Origin: Ignelater luminosus
Lineage: Eukaryota > Arthropoda > Insecta > Coleoptera > Elateridae
Reading direction: 5' to 3'
DNA: 64,000 nucleotides
Assembly: GCA_011009095.1 (NCBI GenBank)
Contig: VTPC01090550.1
Location: 62,001 to 126,000 of the forward strand
The translations under genes and the position numbers were made by a program. Shown piece after piece: positions 1 through 10,722 of this stretch. Below the pieces are notes generated by a model. The model was given only the letters and a program-made list of their open reading frames with translations. It was not told the origin of the DNA and did no database searches. The first letter of the stretch is position 1, and each line of letters starts with the position of its first letter.

Positions 1-1397
1 TGTTAAATTAGAGCAATTCTTAAACATAGAAATTCCTTGAAAATGTCCTTTTTTATGGAATGTCCCCAATTTAGAGATGTTATGTTAATGCTTATTTATT
101 TATAAGCGGATTTTAATTGGTTTCAAGATAAGGCAATTTAATTTTTATTAAAGGATTTAACTCCGGATGTTTCAGGTGTTGCGGATGCTTTAAGCTTTTG
201 CAATCGCCAACAGATGTTCAATCAATATTATTTAATAACATATGAAGGATGGGGTAATAAAATATAAAGGTTGTACTTATTATATTGAGAAAAAAATCTT
301 ACAGAATTTCCTGAGCAACTTGAATGAATAACGCATTCGAGTCTATTGAAGCATGTTAATAATTCCAATTCATAACTTCTGTTACACTTCCTGTAAGGAT
401 CATTTTAGATAAAAGTTGCAACCTCACTATTGGTTTTTGTCGAAAGTGTTTTTTTTTTCAGACAGGTAGAGGCGTCTTCCTTTAGTTCCTTTTGGTTTTG
501 TATTACTTTCATTTTCACTTCATCCCTTGTTGAAGTTGTAAAAAATTTCCCTTTCTCGGTTCATAAAAAAACTGTTTCGTGTGTGGATTTCAATTTTTTC
601 ATCACAAAAATCCAGTCAAACTACCTTAGCAGGTAAATTGAGATTTTTAAGATTGAATGGAATACAACCAAATTAACAACAACTACAAACCTCATGAAAA
701 TCGATACGTTTCGAATAAAGCCAGCTGTCCGAATTATTTGCAGATGGTTGTACACACAAGAGATGGCAAAAATAAAGGACCTAAAGAAAGAATACAAAAT
801 TAAAATCACTTTCTTTGATTCACTGCTCGCTTGTGGCTTTTTAATGTAGGGAACGAGTTCAAGTAGCTGTACGGTTTCTCCTAACGAAATTGAAACGTCG
901 TCGTACGGTGTGCCCTTGGGCTTCATATTGCTCTTTAACCGTGGTCAGTTATTTTTGATTAAATTATGTTGTATTGAAAAATTAATAAGCTTATATGTCA
1001 GTGTCAAGGATATTGTTGTTATATAATGAATACAAAGAGGTGACTGAATGATTCATCTTTTTTTCAATAACATATTTTAAACAAGCAAATACTGCTGTAG
1101 TAGGTATTGAAAATGTTCGTTGAAGCAAAAAATGGATTGAGCGGCATTCTGTTGGAAATTCTTTCTCTGAAATCTGCATGACGCTTTTTAAAGCCGAAAT
1201 TTTATTCGTAAGCGATTCAGCTGAATTGAGATAAATAAAAAATACCATGAAATATTCTTACAATACTACAAAGATGTTTTTATTTTAAAATCTTGTTCAG
1301 GTTAAACAGTTCTCTTAGTTATGGTTGCGCAACTATGTAATATAAATTGTCAGTAATCATAATTTGTTTACGGTAGTTTATCTAAATATCTTGAGAC
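1..1397. other. AT-rich DNA, nothing recognised
   Basis: I see no coding exon, RNA gene or clear repeat here. The short open frames are of the length expected by chance in AT-rich DNA and show no motif or splice context. Confidence 0.6.
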
Positions 1398-1618
1398 AAG
1401 GGCTGTGCATAATAGTATATTAATCGAAAAATAATCAATTAATCGATTAATCGAAAGTTCAATTATCATTTAAACAATCGATTAATCGATTAATTGATTA
1501 TTTTTCGATTATCCGATTTATCAATTACCCGATTATTTGATTATTCAATTAACGGATTAAAATAATTATTAGAAATCAAGTCGGCTGCGTCGGTTAATCG
1601 ACCATTCTGTGCCCTAAC
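1398..1618. repeat. AATCGATTA-motif element, copy 1
   Basis: The core is a degenerate array of AATCGATTA / CGATTATTTGATT motifs read equally well on both strands. The left edge reads GGGCTGTGCA (from 1400) and the right edge TGTGCCCT (1608-1615), which are roughly inverted. This suggests a bounded non-autonomous element rather than a simple microsatellite. Related motif arrays occur at 3950-4045 and 7266-7445. No protein is encoded. The family name is unknown to me. Confidence 0.55.
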
Positions 1619-2199
1619 TAAACAGTTGAAAAAATTGAACAATTACTCAAGGACCCCAGTAATCAATTACTCGATCTGTGCTTTCCCTAATTGTTTAGCT
1701 CATTCAAATGTTTACATTATTATTTAAGGATTGTTTGCTTATACCTCTAGTTGCAGAACTAATTGATAGTTTTTCTCTCCGTCGACAAGAGTATTAATGG
1801 GACAGTGGCGTATTTACAACACTTGTCTAAGAGGAGAACTGTTTATTAGAAAAGATTCTTTAAACATAAAGAACAGGAAAAGAAATTGGCAGAATTCTGA
1901 TGCAGAAAAAATCAAAATGCTTTTATATTTGTTATTACTTTTCTATTCTTATGTTTTGGACTACTGTGGAGGATTCAGACTCTTAGGACCTCCCCCATAA
2001 ATACGTCACTGTTATGCCTGTTCATATATCTTTAAGAGTGAAATAAACAATAACGAACGCGGAAGCGTCGATTAACACATAAAAAGAACTTTTAGTCAGT
2101 TACTGTACTCAAGTAAAACTATGTTTCTGATTGGTCGACGTTGTTTGTTATTGAAATTAGTTCCCATATTTTCTTTAACTTGGTTGGGTCGTGTTTCTA
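1619..2199. other. Nothing recognised
   Basis: AT-rich sequence with only short chance frames. The GATTA-like motifs near 1660 may be a tail of the preceding element. Confidence 0.5.
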
Positions 2200-2440
2200 A
2201 ATTGTCGATGTGACAAACACTGGGTGTTCATTTAATAGAGGAAATCATCTAAGGGATGGCGCTAAATTCCGCCAAAATGGCGGAAAAGGGGGTGATTATC
2301 AGCTACAACCAACGTTACTAGAGCTGGCCATAAATCCACAAATCAGAAGATTTATAAACATTTATTATGGTTTCTAACGATGCATTTCACTATTGTGACA
2401 ACAGTATGATCACTCGATGATCACCTTCAAACTACTGTTT
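2200..2440 (+). repeat. Dispersed repeat family A, copy 1
   Basis: This stretch matches the reverse complement of about 63030-63230. Shared landmarks in order are a GCGCTAAAT block, a GGCGGAA block, GTGATTATCAGCTACAACC, AACGTTAC, AGCTGGC and GTTTCTAACGAT. A weaker partial copy is at about 43575-43690. There is no coding capacity. It is a dispersed, probably transposon-derived repeat of unknown class. Confidence 0.65.
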
Positions 2441-3078
2441 TAAATTCCCAATAAAGGTGCCGACGTGTTTTTCTTCTATATTATGACTCTTTCCGATTGG
2501 TACACTTACGAGAATTTATGATTCTGTTACAGGTAGAAACGAATTAAATTAATTAACCTTCAATAATCAAGATGACATATACCGAACTCGAGTTATGAAA
2601 AACACAAATAGTGGACAGAAAGCAAATGAAAAGCAATAGCAAAAAATAATTTTGGAACAACTTTCAATGTACATCTGGTACAAAAAAAAATTCGGGCCAG
2701 ACCGGACCTCAGTTTTATGGGGTTAGCAATGTTGGCGACTAGGGAACAACGAAAAAAGTTACTTCATAGTTAGGGAAATGTGGTGTACTTAATCTTACTT
2801 TTACTTTGTTCTATATCAGTAATAGTAATACTGTTTTCAATGAAACAATTAAATTAAATAATCCCAATTTACTTTTTTCTATTGGAATTTATGGCCCTCG
2901 CCCTTTTTTAACCTGGCTTGGGACAGGCTTTGGCGGGTTTACCATGTTTGATTTTATTTTCCAAAAGCAATTTTTATAAAGACATTCCTATTTAATAAAT
3001 TATCGTCAATTCGATTAATACAAAAACCATTTTTACAAACTTTAGTCAGCATACTCGTATTTACAAACCGAAACAGAT
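2441..3078. other. Nothing firmly recognised
   Basis: There is no gene. A short GC-rich patch near 2693-2715 (GGGCCAGACCGGACCTCAG) resembles a patch at about 26620-26645 and may be a scrap of a repeat. Confidence 0.45.
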
Positions 3079-3569
3079 TTAAATTCTAATTGCCTTCGAT
3101 TTATTGTATGGTTGGTACCTAACTGGACGTTTGGATACCTTTAGTTCTTCAACCCCTCGTTTCTTTTCTTCCTCCAAAATTAAACGATACAATCTCACTC
3201 TTGGTATTTTGAATTGCTGACGTTCACGTTGCCTAAGTAAAGGTGTTTCGTGGTACAAAATGGGTTTTTGCACAGGCTGCTTCGCTTTTAGTGTCTTGAC
3301 ATGCTCCCGTATTCTCCCACTCAGAACTGCATCTTTTCGACAGATTGACATGATAGACTTCCAAGCCCGAGCCGCATTGAAAAGAGACTGAGGATCCAAA
3401 TACCTGGAACAATGATAAACGTTGTTAGGACAAAAGTCTACAACCAAAAATACAATGCAATAAAAAATAAATAAAAATAAAATTTAAAAACTTACCTCAG
3501 TATGACGACCAAGACCCCCACTGGCAGTATGGACAGCAATGGAACACCAAACTCGATCAGAGAAAGCAT
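3079..3569 (-). CDS. Small F-box protein, two exons
   Basis: The coding parts are exon 1 at 3569-3496 and exon 2 at 3403-3079. They are joined across a 92-base intron with GTAAGT donor and CCAG acceptor, giving 132 residues. The splice restores one continuous F-box. Exon 1 gives LSILPVGVLVVILR and exon 2 continues YLDPQSLFNAARAWKSIMS, so the L-P-x2-V-L...I-L-x-Y-L...A...W pattern is complete at about residues 12-45. F-box proteins are known to bridge substrates to SCF ubiquitin ligases through Skp1. Here that role is inferred from the family. The C-terminal part is basic (QRERQQFKIPRVRLYRLI...) with no WD40 or leucine-rich repeats, so the substrate is unknown. The start at 3569 is chosen because it lies about 60 bases downstream of a TATA box and opens directly into the F-box. 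I cannot name an orthologue. It could be a retained lineage-specific copy. Confidence 0.72.
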
Positions 3570-3589
3570 CTTGCTTGCACTTCTTATCA

Positions 3590-3632
3590 ATAAAGAATGA
3601 ATAGAAATGCAAAAGTGCGGGGGTTTTATACC
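3590..3632 (-). promoter_or_regulatory. Core promoter (TATA box) of the F-box gene
   Basis: On the minus strand TATAAAA lies at 3630-3624 inside a local GC inverted repeat (GGGGTATAAAACCCC). An ATTCATTC initiator-like stretch lies about 30 bases downstream near 3597. Spacing to the chosen ATG at 3569 fits a short 5' untranslated leader. Confidence 0.55.
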
Positions 3633-3949
3633 CCTCGTGATCGATCACGCGTAAAGGATGATTCGACGAAGCGTGCATTGTTTGTACGTTTTTGGCGGGA
3701 AAACAAATCAATTAAAGAATAAAGGAATTTTTGGTTTTGCGTGCTATTTGGAAGGTTAGTGCAGAACTTCATCAGACTGTTTATGTAGTTGAATTAGTTA
3801 CGTCACAGAAGTTTTGAAAATCTGTTCGTGGATTATCGACTTCTTGTCCTAGCTTTGTGAGTGACAACGTTAAAAAGTTCGACTTAATTGGAACACTCCG
3901 TGTATGTATTTTCTACTCTTATACTTATTTACTTTTTTATTAATGTCTA

Positions 3950-4045
3950 ACATTCTTAAGAGATTATTTAATCGATTAATCAATTATTATCCAACTGTCC
4001 AATTAATCGATTATACGATTATTCCGACTATTCGATTGTCCCGAT
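3950..4045. repeat. AATCGATTA-motif element, copy 2 (short)
   Basis: This is a degenerate run of ATTAATCAATTA / CGATTATACGATT / CCGATTATT motifs of the same kind as 1398-1618 and 7266-7445. The ends are not clear. Confidence 0.5.
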
Positions 4046-4492
4046 TATTTCAATTTTTCCGAAAACTCTCAGTGTTTCTTACGCTGTCTAGAGAAGATTC
4101 TCAGTGCTTTCCCAGAATAATTTGCTTAAATTATCGGATTTGAAATTTGTCAGCTGGTAGGACAGCTGGAGGGTGGTTCTCTATGTTGGGTTTCACATAA
4201 ACAAGCACTATGTTGACGGTGTAAAGATGACTTAAATTGAATTAAATTTAAAAAATGATTTTGGGCACCACCGCCGGACACGGAAACCCGATGTAGCGGA
4301 CATCGGCAACACCTTGTTGACTAGATGCTGCACAGTAGTAAATAAGACAGCCAAAACTGACATTTGTTTATCACACAAAAGCGCCGTAACGAATTCCGCC
4401 AGGAGGAAAATATTTAGATTTCTAGAATGTTTCATTTAAAAAGCTAAACAGTATACAAGCTTAAAAGGATCAATGTAATAGCACCAAGGAAA

Positions 4493-4557
4493 TGTGATCT
4501 AAAGTCTAAGGTGCTGATTTTAGGCATGGAGGCGTGGGTTCAACTCCCACCACTGCT
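4493..4557 (+). pseudogene. tRNA-Leu(TAG) pseudogene, copy a
   Basis: The T arm is perfect (GTGGG TTCAACT CCCAC) and is followed by CACTGCT and a T run. The D arm is degraded, and the 3' strand of the anticodon stem plus part of the variable arm are deleted (GATTTTAGGCAT runs directly into GGAGGC). It is clearly related to the copy at 4858-4939. Confidence 0.7.
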
Positions 4558-4613
4558 AATTTTTTTCTTCTAACAAATTTTAGTAATATCGTATATTGCA
4601 TATGCAATAAATA

Positions 4614-4676
4614 TGACCAGAAGGCCAAAAGTGTTGAGTTTAGGTTTTTAGGTGGTGTGGTGGTCTCAACATTACC
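4614..4676 (+). pseudogene. tRNA-Leu-like relic, copy b
   Basis: Only traces remain: AAGGCC, a GAGTTTAGG anticodon region and an ATTACC end. Its position 121 bases after copy a mirrors the 143-base spacing between the copies at 4858 and 5001. The downstream flank (GCACTTTTT...TTAGCAAATA) is also shared with the 5001 copy. Confidence 0.45.
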
Positions 4677-4857
4677 AAAAGAAATTTTCTAAGAGTAAAA
4701 ACTAGTAAAACTTTTTAAAAGCGAAATTAAAGGCACTTTTTAAGTCCGAAATATTGTTTAGCAAATATTAAAACAACAAAATACAACAGTTTGCAAAAAG
4801 AAAACTAACTTAATATCGATAATGATAAACTTTTCTTAAGAAAACTTTTGACATTAA

Positions 4858-4939
4858 GGTAGTGTGGCCGAGCGGTCTAAGGCGCTGGTCTTAGGCACCA
4901 GTCTCTTTGGAGGCGTGGATTCGAATCCCATCACTGCCA
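4858..4939 (+). tRNA. tRNA-Leu (anticodon TAG), possibly functional
   Basis: The acceptor strands GGTAGTG and CACTGCC pair with one G-T. The A box is TGGCCGAGCGG. The anticodon stem CTGGT/ACCAG encloses loop CTTAGGC, giving anticodon TAG (leucine, CTA codons). A long leucine-type variable arm follows, with discriminator A at 4939 and a TTTTT polymerase III terminator at 4943-4947. The T stem is imperfect: GTGGA against CCCAT leaves one G-T pair and an A-C mismatch at the normally invariant 53-61 position. It may therefore be a recently decaying copy. There is no intron. Confidence 0.75.
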
Positions 4940-5000
4940 TTCTTTTTAATTTTCTAGTATTTCTTAGTAGTATCAAATGTAGTAAATGTGATAATACCAA

Positions 5001-5072
5001 AGTACTGCAACCAGATGGTCTAAAGTGTGGACTTTAGGCTTTTACAGTGTGACTTCGAGTCTTAATAGTGCT
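5001..5072 (+). pseudogene. tRNA-Leu-like relic, copy b'
   Basis: Recognisable pieces are AGATGGTCTAAAG (D arm), GGACTTTAGGC (anticodon arm) and ACTTCGAGTC (B box). The stems no longer pair. It lies 143 bases after the 4858 tRNA, matching the a-to-b spacing of the preceding pair. Confidence 0.6.
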
Positions 5073-5886
5073 AAAAACTCTTTGAAAGCAAGATTCTGTG
5101 ATACGCACAAAGAAGTAGTAAAAGCACTTTTGGAGATACATTTTGTTTTTAAGCAAATACTAGTAAGACAAAGACCTTCAAAATGAAGACTAATGATAAT
5201 GATAAAGTATATGTTATCTTGAGAGAACTGATGATATTGATAATGTGGTGAGGTCAGGCGTTTTTATAATAATAATATGTGCGAGTTGGTTTAATAATAA
5301 TAAATAGTAAAAATAAACGTTATTTATTAAAGATTATAACAGGTTAACAATTGTCGAGGAACTATGCAAACTGGAATGATATCGAATGAATCTTAGCGAG
5401 TGACTGTGTCGTCCCTGTAAATAACTAAGCTTTTATACATCTCTACCTGTGTTTTAACAAAGAACAAAATTCTCGAGTCTTCGAAGAAAATCATTTTCTA
5501 AAACCTGTTAACAGAAATTTTGTTCAAGGAAATATTATTGCTGTAGGTCCGTTTAAGAAGAATTTAGACAAAAGCAAAATTCTTCTAGGAAAATTTATAA
5601 TGTGTTATCTACACTAAGAATTAGACACTAAACAAAATTCTTAAACCTTCTAAATTATTTATAATGTACAAAAGCGTTTAAGATATTTCTAAAAAAGTAC
5701 GTTTGAAAGAAAATAATTGACAAACGGCAAAACCTTTTTTCTATGAAAATTTTAAGGTGCAAAACATTCGAGCATGTCCAACGAATTAACAGGTACAAGT
5801 GGGACCCTTTTACCTCAAATAATTATTTCCGAAAAGCCAATGTTTTGCGTATTTCTAGTTTTTAGAAAGTGTTGCTACAGTATCAA
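5073..5886. other. AT-rich DNA between tRNA-Leu copies
   Basis: The first ~150 bases share landmarks with the flank downstream of the 4614 relic, supporting tandem duplication. No gene is seen. Confidence 0.5.
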
Positions 5887-5966
5887 GGTAGTGTGGTCGA
5901 GTGGTCTAAGGCGCTGGTTTTAGGCATCGGTGTTTTTGGAGGCGTGGGTTCGAATCTCACTGCTGC
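5887..5966 (+). pseudogene. tRNA-Leu(TAG)-like, degraded
   Basis: It starts GGTAGTGTGGTCGAGTGG. The anticodon arm CTGGT-TTTAGGC-ATCGG pairs only with two wobble pairs. The T arm GTGGG-TTCGAAT-CTCAC is nearly intact. Acceptor GGTAGTG against CACTGCT is weak. A TTTTT lies just downstream. It is probably a pseudogene, though transcription by polymerase III is conceivable. Confidence 0.6.
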
Positions 5967-6329
5967 AAAAGACTATTTTTATTATCGAAATGACTTTCTA
6001 AGATTCTACTAATGATTACTAACTAAAATCCATTAAAGAATTGAAAAAGTGTAATTAGTGACCCATCGGGAGAGTAAACATATATAAAATCGATATGCCG
6101 CCTGTAATGCTAGCTAGTGAGCTAAGAGAGCTTCGAGGAAATAATAAATGATAAGGATGATACGATAATCTTAGGGGTTTTGGTATTGAGAGGGCACCAG
6201 CTGTAGTAGAATGTCGGTGACCTTGTTTCGAATAGAAGGTCCCACAGATGATCTTCGTATATAAGTCAAATGGCGAGATGTAGCCAGGGTCGAACCACCG
6301 GTTCGAATAATGTACAGATAATTAAATCC

Positions 6330-7174
6330 TATACGGTTGTTCTGGTCTTTCGAGTATGTTGGACCGACTGGGCCTGTCGGACTGTTCAGGTATTTCGGGC
6401 CTGCCGGTCCTATCGGACCGTTAAGGCCTGTCGCGTCTTTCAAGGCTGTTGGCTCTGTCGGATCGTTAGAACTGTCGGGCTGTTCGGGCCGATAGGTGCT
6501 GTCCGACTGTTTGGGCTTTTCGTGCATGTTGGCCCTAACGGGCCGGCTGAACCTGTAGGGTTGTTCAGTTATCTCGGGTAATTTGGACTGTCGGGCTGTT
6601 CGGGCCGTTAGGGGCTGTCTTGCTGGTCGGGTCTGTACTGCACGTTGACCCTAACGGACTGGCTGAGCCTGTTGGTCTGTTTGGTTAGCTCTGGCCTCTC
6701 GGCCTTATCGGGTCGTTAGGGCCTATAGGGTTGTTCGGGTCTTACGAGTATGTTGGCCCTGACGGGCCGTTAAGGATTGTCTGGCTGTTCGGGTTTCTTG
6801 GGCATCTCGATCTTGTCGGGCTGTTAGGGCTTGTAGGATTGTTCAGGCTCTCGAGTATGTTGACCCTGACGAACCGGCTGATCCTGTCGACCTGTTCGTG
6901 TATCTCGGGTCGTTAGGATTGTCGGGCTGTTCGGGTATCTCTGGCGTGTTGGTTCTGACAGGCCGTTAGGACCTGTCGGTGCTGTAAGGCTTGTTAACAG
7001 CGCCTGATTGATTAATTTCTGTATAGTTAGACAATTGTGACAATTTAGACAAGTCACGTTGTCCCAACCTACCACGAGATTGGGACTCTTAGACTCTTCG
7101 AGCCTGTCGGACTTTTCGGACTCGTCAAGTTTATCTCCAGTCGGGCCCCGAGATTTTGACCCGTGTAGGGCTCT
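6330..7174 (-). repeat. TCGGGC-motif element, copy 1
   Basis: Read on the minus strand it starts at 7174 with AGAGCCCTACACGGGTC, then a ~60-base conserved leader (CCGACTGGAGATAAACTTGA). It then passes into hundreds of bases of degenerate CCCGACAGGCCCTAACGA-type motifs. A GTATGTTGGCCCTGACGG block (plus strand) recurs near 6351, 6523, 6637, 6748, 6853 and 6946, giving a higher-order spacing of about 90-170 bases. An unrelated AT-rich insert of about 70 bases lies near 7000-7065. The open frames in it are low-complexity shadows. The same leader begins the copies at 16985-17223 and 63583-64000. The family is unknown to me. Confidence 0.7.
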
Positions 7175-7265
7175 AACCGGCGTTAAGATTCTCACATCAC
7201 AGGTAACGCAGATTGAATTTTTTATGATGACACGTTAGTGATTCCTATTTAAATTCTGGTTGGTT

Positions 7266-7445
7266 ACTGATTTAATGAATAATCGATTATTATTTTTTCA
7301 TTTTGAGTAATCGATTAATCATTTATCCAACTATTCAATTAATCGATTATCCGATTAATGGACTATAGTATTATTATAATTATTTGATTATTCCGATTAT
7401 TAGATTATTTTGATTAATCGGTTATTGAAATTAATAATCGGCTAG
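7266..7445. repeat. AATCGATTA-motif element, copy 3
   Basis: This is a degenerate AATCGATTA / CCGATTAT array ending in CGGCTAGCCC at about 7438-7447. It lies only ~90 bases from the leader end of the TCGGGC element, so two different motif-array elements are neighbours here. Confidence 0.55.
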
Positions 7446-7959
7446 CCCTTGGCTGACCATCACCAAATTCCTATCATTATCAAGAGCTGAGCTTACGACT
7501 CCTCAGTCCTGTTACTCCACAACTTCAAGAAATCATTGTATAGTGTCCGTATTTAGACGAAATTGAATTTTGCTTTATTACTACGCTTATTGTAAACTCT
7601 ACGTGAGCTCACGCGAAACCAATCGCTTGCAGGTCAATTATGCCTTTCGTTCTCGGCCTATATTACGGTTTATTAATTATAAAACTCTTGTATGATTTGC
7701 GCCTTTAAATCTTGCTTATCGCTGGCTCTAAACTAAGCCAAGATAGTAGCTCTAGTAAAATTGATGATTATGTGATTGCGATAAGGATTCATTTACGTAA
7801 TTACTCTGCTCATATATTTACTGACCTATTTATTGCATAAGATCTATACAATTTATGTTTGTACTATATTTCATTATTTTTTTTTTGTTTATTTACACTT
7901 GTATGTTAGTTATGAGTTTTATTTATTGCTGTTTACTTGCTTCACAGCTTACTTGTTTG
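7446..7959. other. Nothing recognised
   Basis: AT-rich sequence without exon-like or repeat-like structure that I can support. Confidence 0.5.
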
Positions 7960-8290
7960 TTATTTATTCCTTTTTACATTTGATCTCCACCACAGCGGCT
8001 TAATTGAACAACGGGCACAACGGCGTCCCTGGAAGTCTGCGATGTAAACGTCATGACGTGATACCAGTACTGTTGCAGCCTCCGAAAACACCACCATGCT
8101 TGTCAACGCCGGTTGGGTTAGGAAGTGCAGGTCATCCAGATCAAACGAAGTCATCTACAAGTCAATATCACAGCGGATGGTTGGTTCTGTCTTCTGTTTT
8201 GTGTGGGCCTTTCATCATCACCATGATTTCATTATCTACCATCAAATCTGCTGTCGCTCTTGTACTTGTGTACTTTACAATGTGTAATTT
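7960..8290. other. GC-richer unassigned segment, possibly exonic
   Basis: This 330-base patch has open frames on both strands and a composition unlike its surroundings. On the plus strand a CTCCACCACAG splice-acceptor-like site precedes a frame containing PPKTPPCLSTPVGLGSAG. On the minus strand a 64-residue frame contains SRHDVYIADFQGRRCARCS. Neither resembles a family I know and neither has a convincing start and stop context. It could be a host exon or a transposon fragment. Confidence 0.25.
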
Positions 8291-8300
8291 ACAAGGTAGT

Positions 8301-10722
8301 AATTAATAATCAACAAATACTCCAAGGAACCATCATTAGGCTATAAAGCCCTTTCGTTTAGAGCTCCAAAATTAATCAATCTTGACAGACGCTTAAATGG
8401 GCATCGGGATTAAAAGGCTTATTGTGTAAAATTCCAGCTTCTCCTCCCTAGAAAAAAGATTTTTGATCTAGTTTGACAAAGGCGATTTATTTAATTTAAA
8501 ATTAATAATCCAACTCGCCAATATTTCACTCATTTCACATTTGTGTGGTGCAAAACGGTCACGTTACTTGTAATATTATTAAGTAATATTTGTTGTAGGT
8601 TTTTTGTGAGCTAAACTATATTACTTTTAATATCTTGAGAAAGATTTTTTTGTTAGAATTCTTTATTATCTCTAAGTTGAAATTTTTAATATCTAAAGAT
8701 GGAATTTATTGGGATGCACCCTATTTTGTTATCTATTCTTATCATCTCTGTTTTAATTCAAACCAATTTTACCTCACTCCATTAAAATGATTGTTTTAAT
8801 TCTCCCAAGAGACTGCATAATGATATAAAACGTTGCATTCATACAAAAAACAGTTAACAGTTATCTGGAATGAAAAAATAGTGCATTCCTGTGAATAATA
8901 AATATTATGCAAGATTACCACATAAAAGCAGTTAATCATTTTTCATTGAGCTTTTCATTTCAGATTTTATTATTATTATTAAGGAAGGAGATCACAATTT
9001 GCATGCATATCCGAACAACAATGTAATTACAACCGCAGCCGAGAATGTGAAATGGATTTACAACAGATTCGTACGTGCATATAGATACTGTATACGTAAT
9101 ATATTTGTACTATATCTATATCTAACGTGTAATGTACGATATAATAATAGCGTTATAATAGTAAAGTTGTTTGTCCACGGTTGGCAAAATGGCCATGCCG
9201 CAACAAATGACTTAAAAAGAGACTCCGGCAAAACCGGGAAGTAAACTTGAAAAGGCCAATAACCTGAAGACATCCTCGGTCAAGCTCATTCCAGCATATT
9301 CATTTAAATTTTAAACTTATCCTCTCTCTCCGTCCTTATATTTATCTAAAGGTGAGACTAAGATATGTTGCATTTCCAGACTTTAAAGTTTCCTTATACA
9401 TTTTCAATAACATTAGTTTTTTTCACGACCATTTCTCTTTATCGTATATTTTCTTTTCTGCGCTCTGTAAACAGGTATTCTTTTGCGAGTAAATGTTTGT
9501 TTCCTATTCTTCAACAAAAGTGTTGTAAATATTTGATTTGGACAGTTCGAGTCGAACAATTTAACTATACTATTGTCATTCACGTTTTGTTCAAATACGA
9601 AAGGTAACGGAAATGTATAATTATTAAAATTGCGTTAACTTTTTATGTTTATAAAATTTAAATGATGAAACGGCAATTCCTTTTAAATTATCATGTATTT
9701 CGTTTTCATTTGTTTAGTTGATTATTTAATGATTATTTTGAAATGAAGTAAGAAAACTAGCTCCTTAATACTTGACTGTTTGTTAATAAACATATTTGAA
9801 TTATAAAATCTGACTAAAAGAATTCGAGGCAGGTAGAATTATATCCTGTACACACTTTAGTAGCAATTTTAGAAATTACAGCAATTATAAGTACAAATCA
9901 ACAAGTACCTGATAATAAATTGGGCTGTTCTGTTCGCAGTTCTCTTTAAAATGCTCGAGTCATTTAAATGACTAGTACGATGCCGTAACGGTTTACCGTT
10001 AAAATGGTGCTAGCCGAAACAGCGCCATAACAAAACGGTATCGCATCAAAAACGCTTGCTGCCAAATGGCATATAAATTCTTGGGTAACATTTTGAATCT
10101 GGCTATAGAGACTTTTAACTGACTATCCTGTTGTTATTTTTTATCTTTAAAATATGCAATTGTTTAGTTTTGCAATTACAGACCAGGACACAATTTGTCT
10201 ACCTTTAAGGTATTTTTTGTAATTAAGGCACAATTTTGGTATAGCAGCAAACTGTGTTTTTGACATGGCAGAGGCTGGTGTTTTGATCAGATACTGTAAC
10301 AAGGTCTTTTGCGCTGCCAAAATTAGATTGAACTGAGTAAACAATGACACCGAGAACATTAGAGGACTCGTTGTATATTTGCCTTTCTCAACATATTAAA
10401 AGTAATCGTTTAGTTCAGAAAAACCTACAAGAAATATTACTAGATAACGCTAGAAGTAACGTGACAATTTTGCTCTATGGAAATGTGAAATGAGTGAAAT
10501 AGAGGCGAGTTGGATAATTAATTCCAAATCAAACAAATCGTCTTTGTCAAACTAGATCAGAAATCTGTCGTTTAGAGAGGAAAAGCATGAATTATACACA
10601 GTAAATCATTTTTATCCACCATTTAGGCATTTGTCAAGGTTAGTGAATTTTGGAGCTTTAAGCGAAAGGGCTTTATAGCCTATTGACGCTTCCATGTACG
10701 TTTAATTTGTTTATTATTATTT
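8301..10722. mobile_element. 2.4 kb sequence with ~285-base inverted terminal repeats
   Basis: Arms 8301-8585 and 10437-10722 are imperfect reverse complements. Shared landmarks in order from the outside are GGCTATAAAGCCC, TTTGGAGCT, CAAACTAGATC, GGCGAGTTGGAT, AAATGAGTGAAAT and AACGTGAC. The interior (8586-10436) is AT-rich with no transposase that I can recognise. It is either a non-autonomous DNA transposon with long inverted ends or two opposed copies of one ~285-base repeat. I cannot define target duplications with confidence. Confidence 0.6.

Noticed and set aside
6240..6320. tRNA-like GGTTCGACC box on the minus strand
   Set aside because: A single B-box-like match with no A box or pairing stems.
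6171..7195. Overlapping open frames of 61-123 codons with Gly/Pro/Thr-rich repeats (collagen-like GPTGP patterns)
   Set aside because: They are translations of the degenerate TCGGGC motif array. Both strands are open for the same reason and there is no start or splice context.
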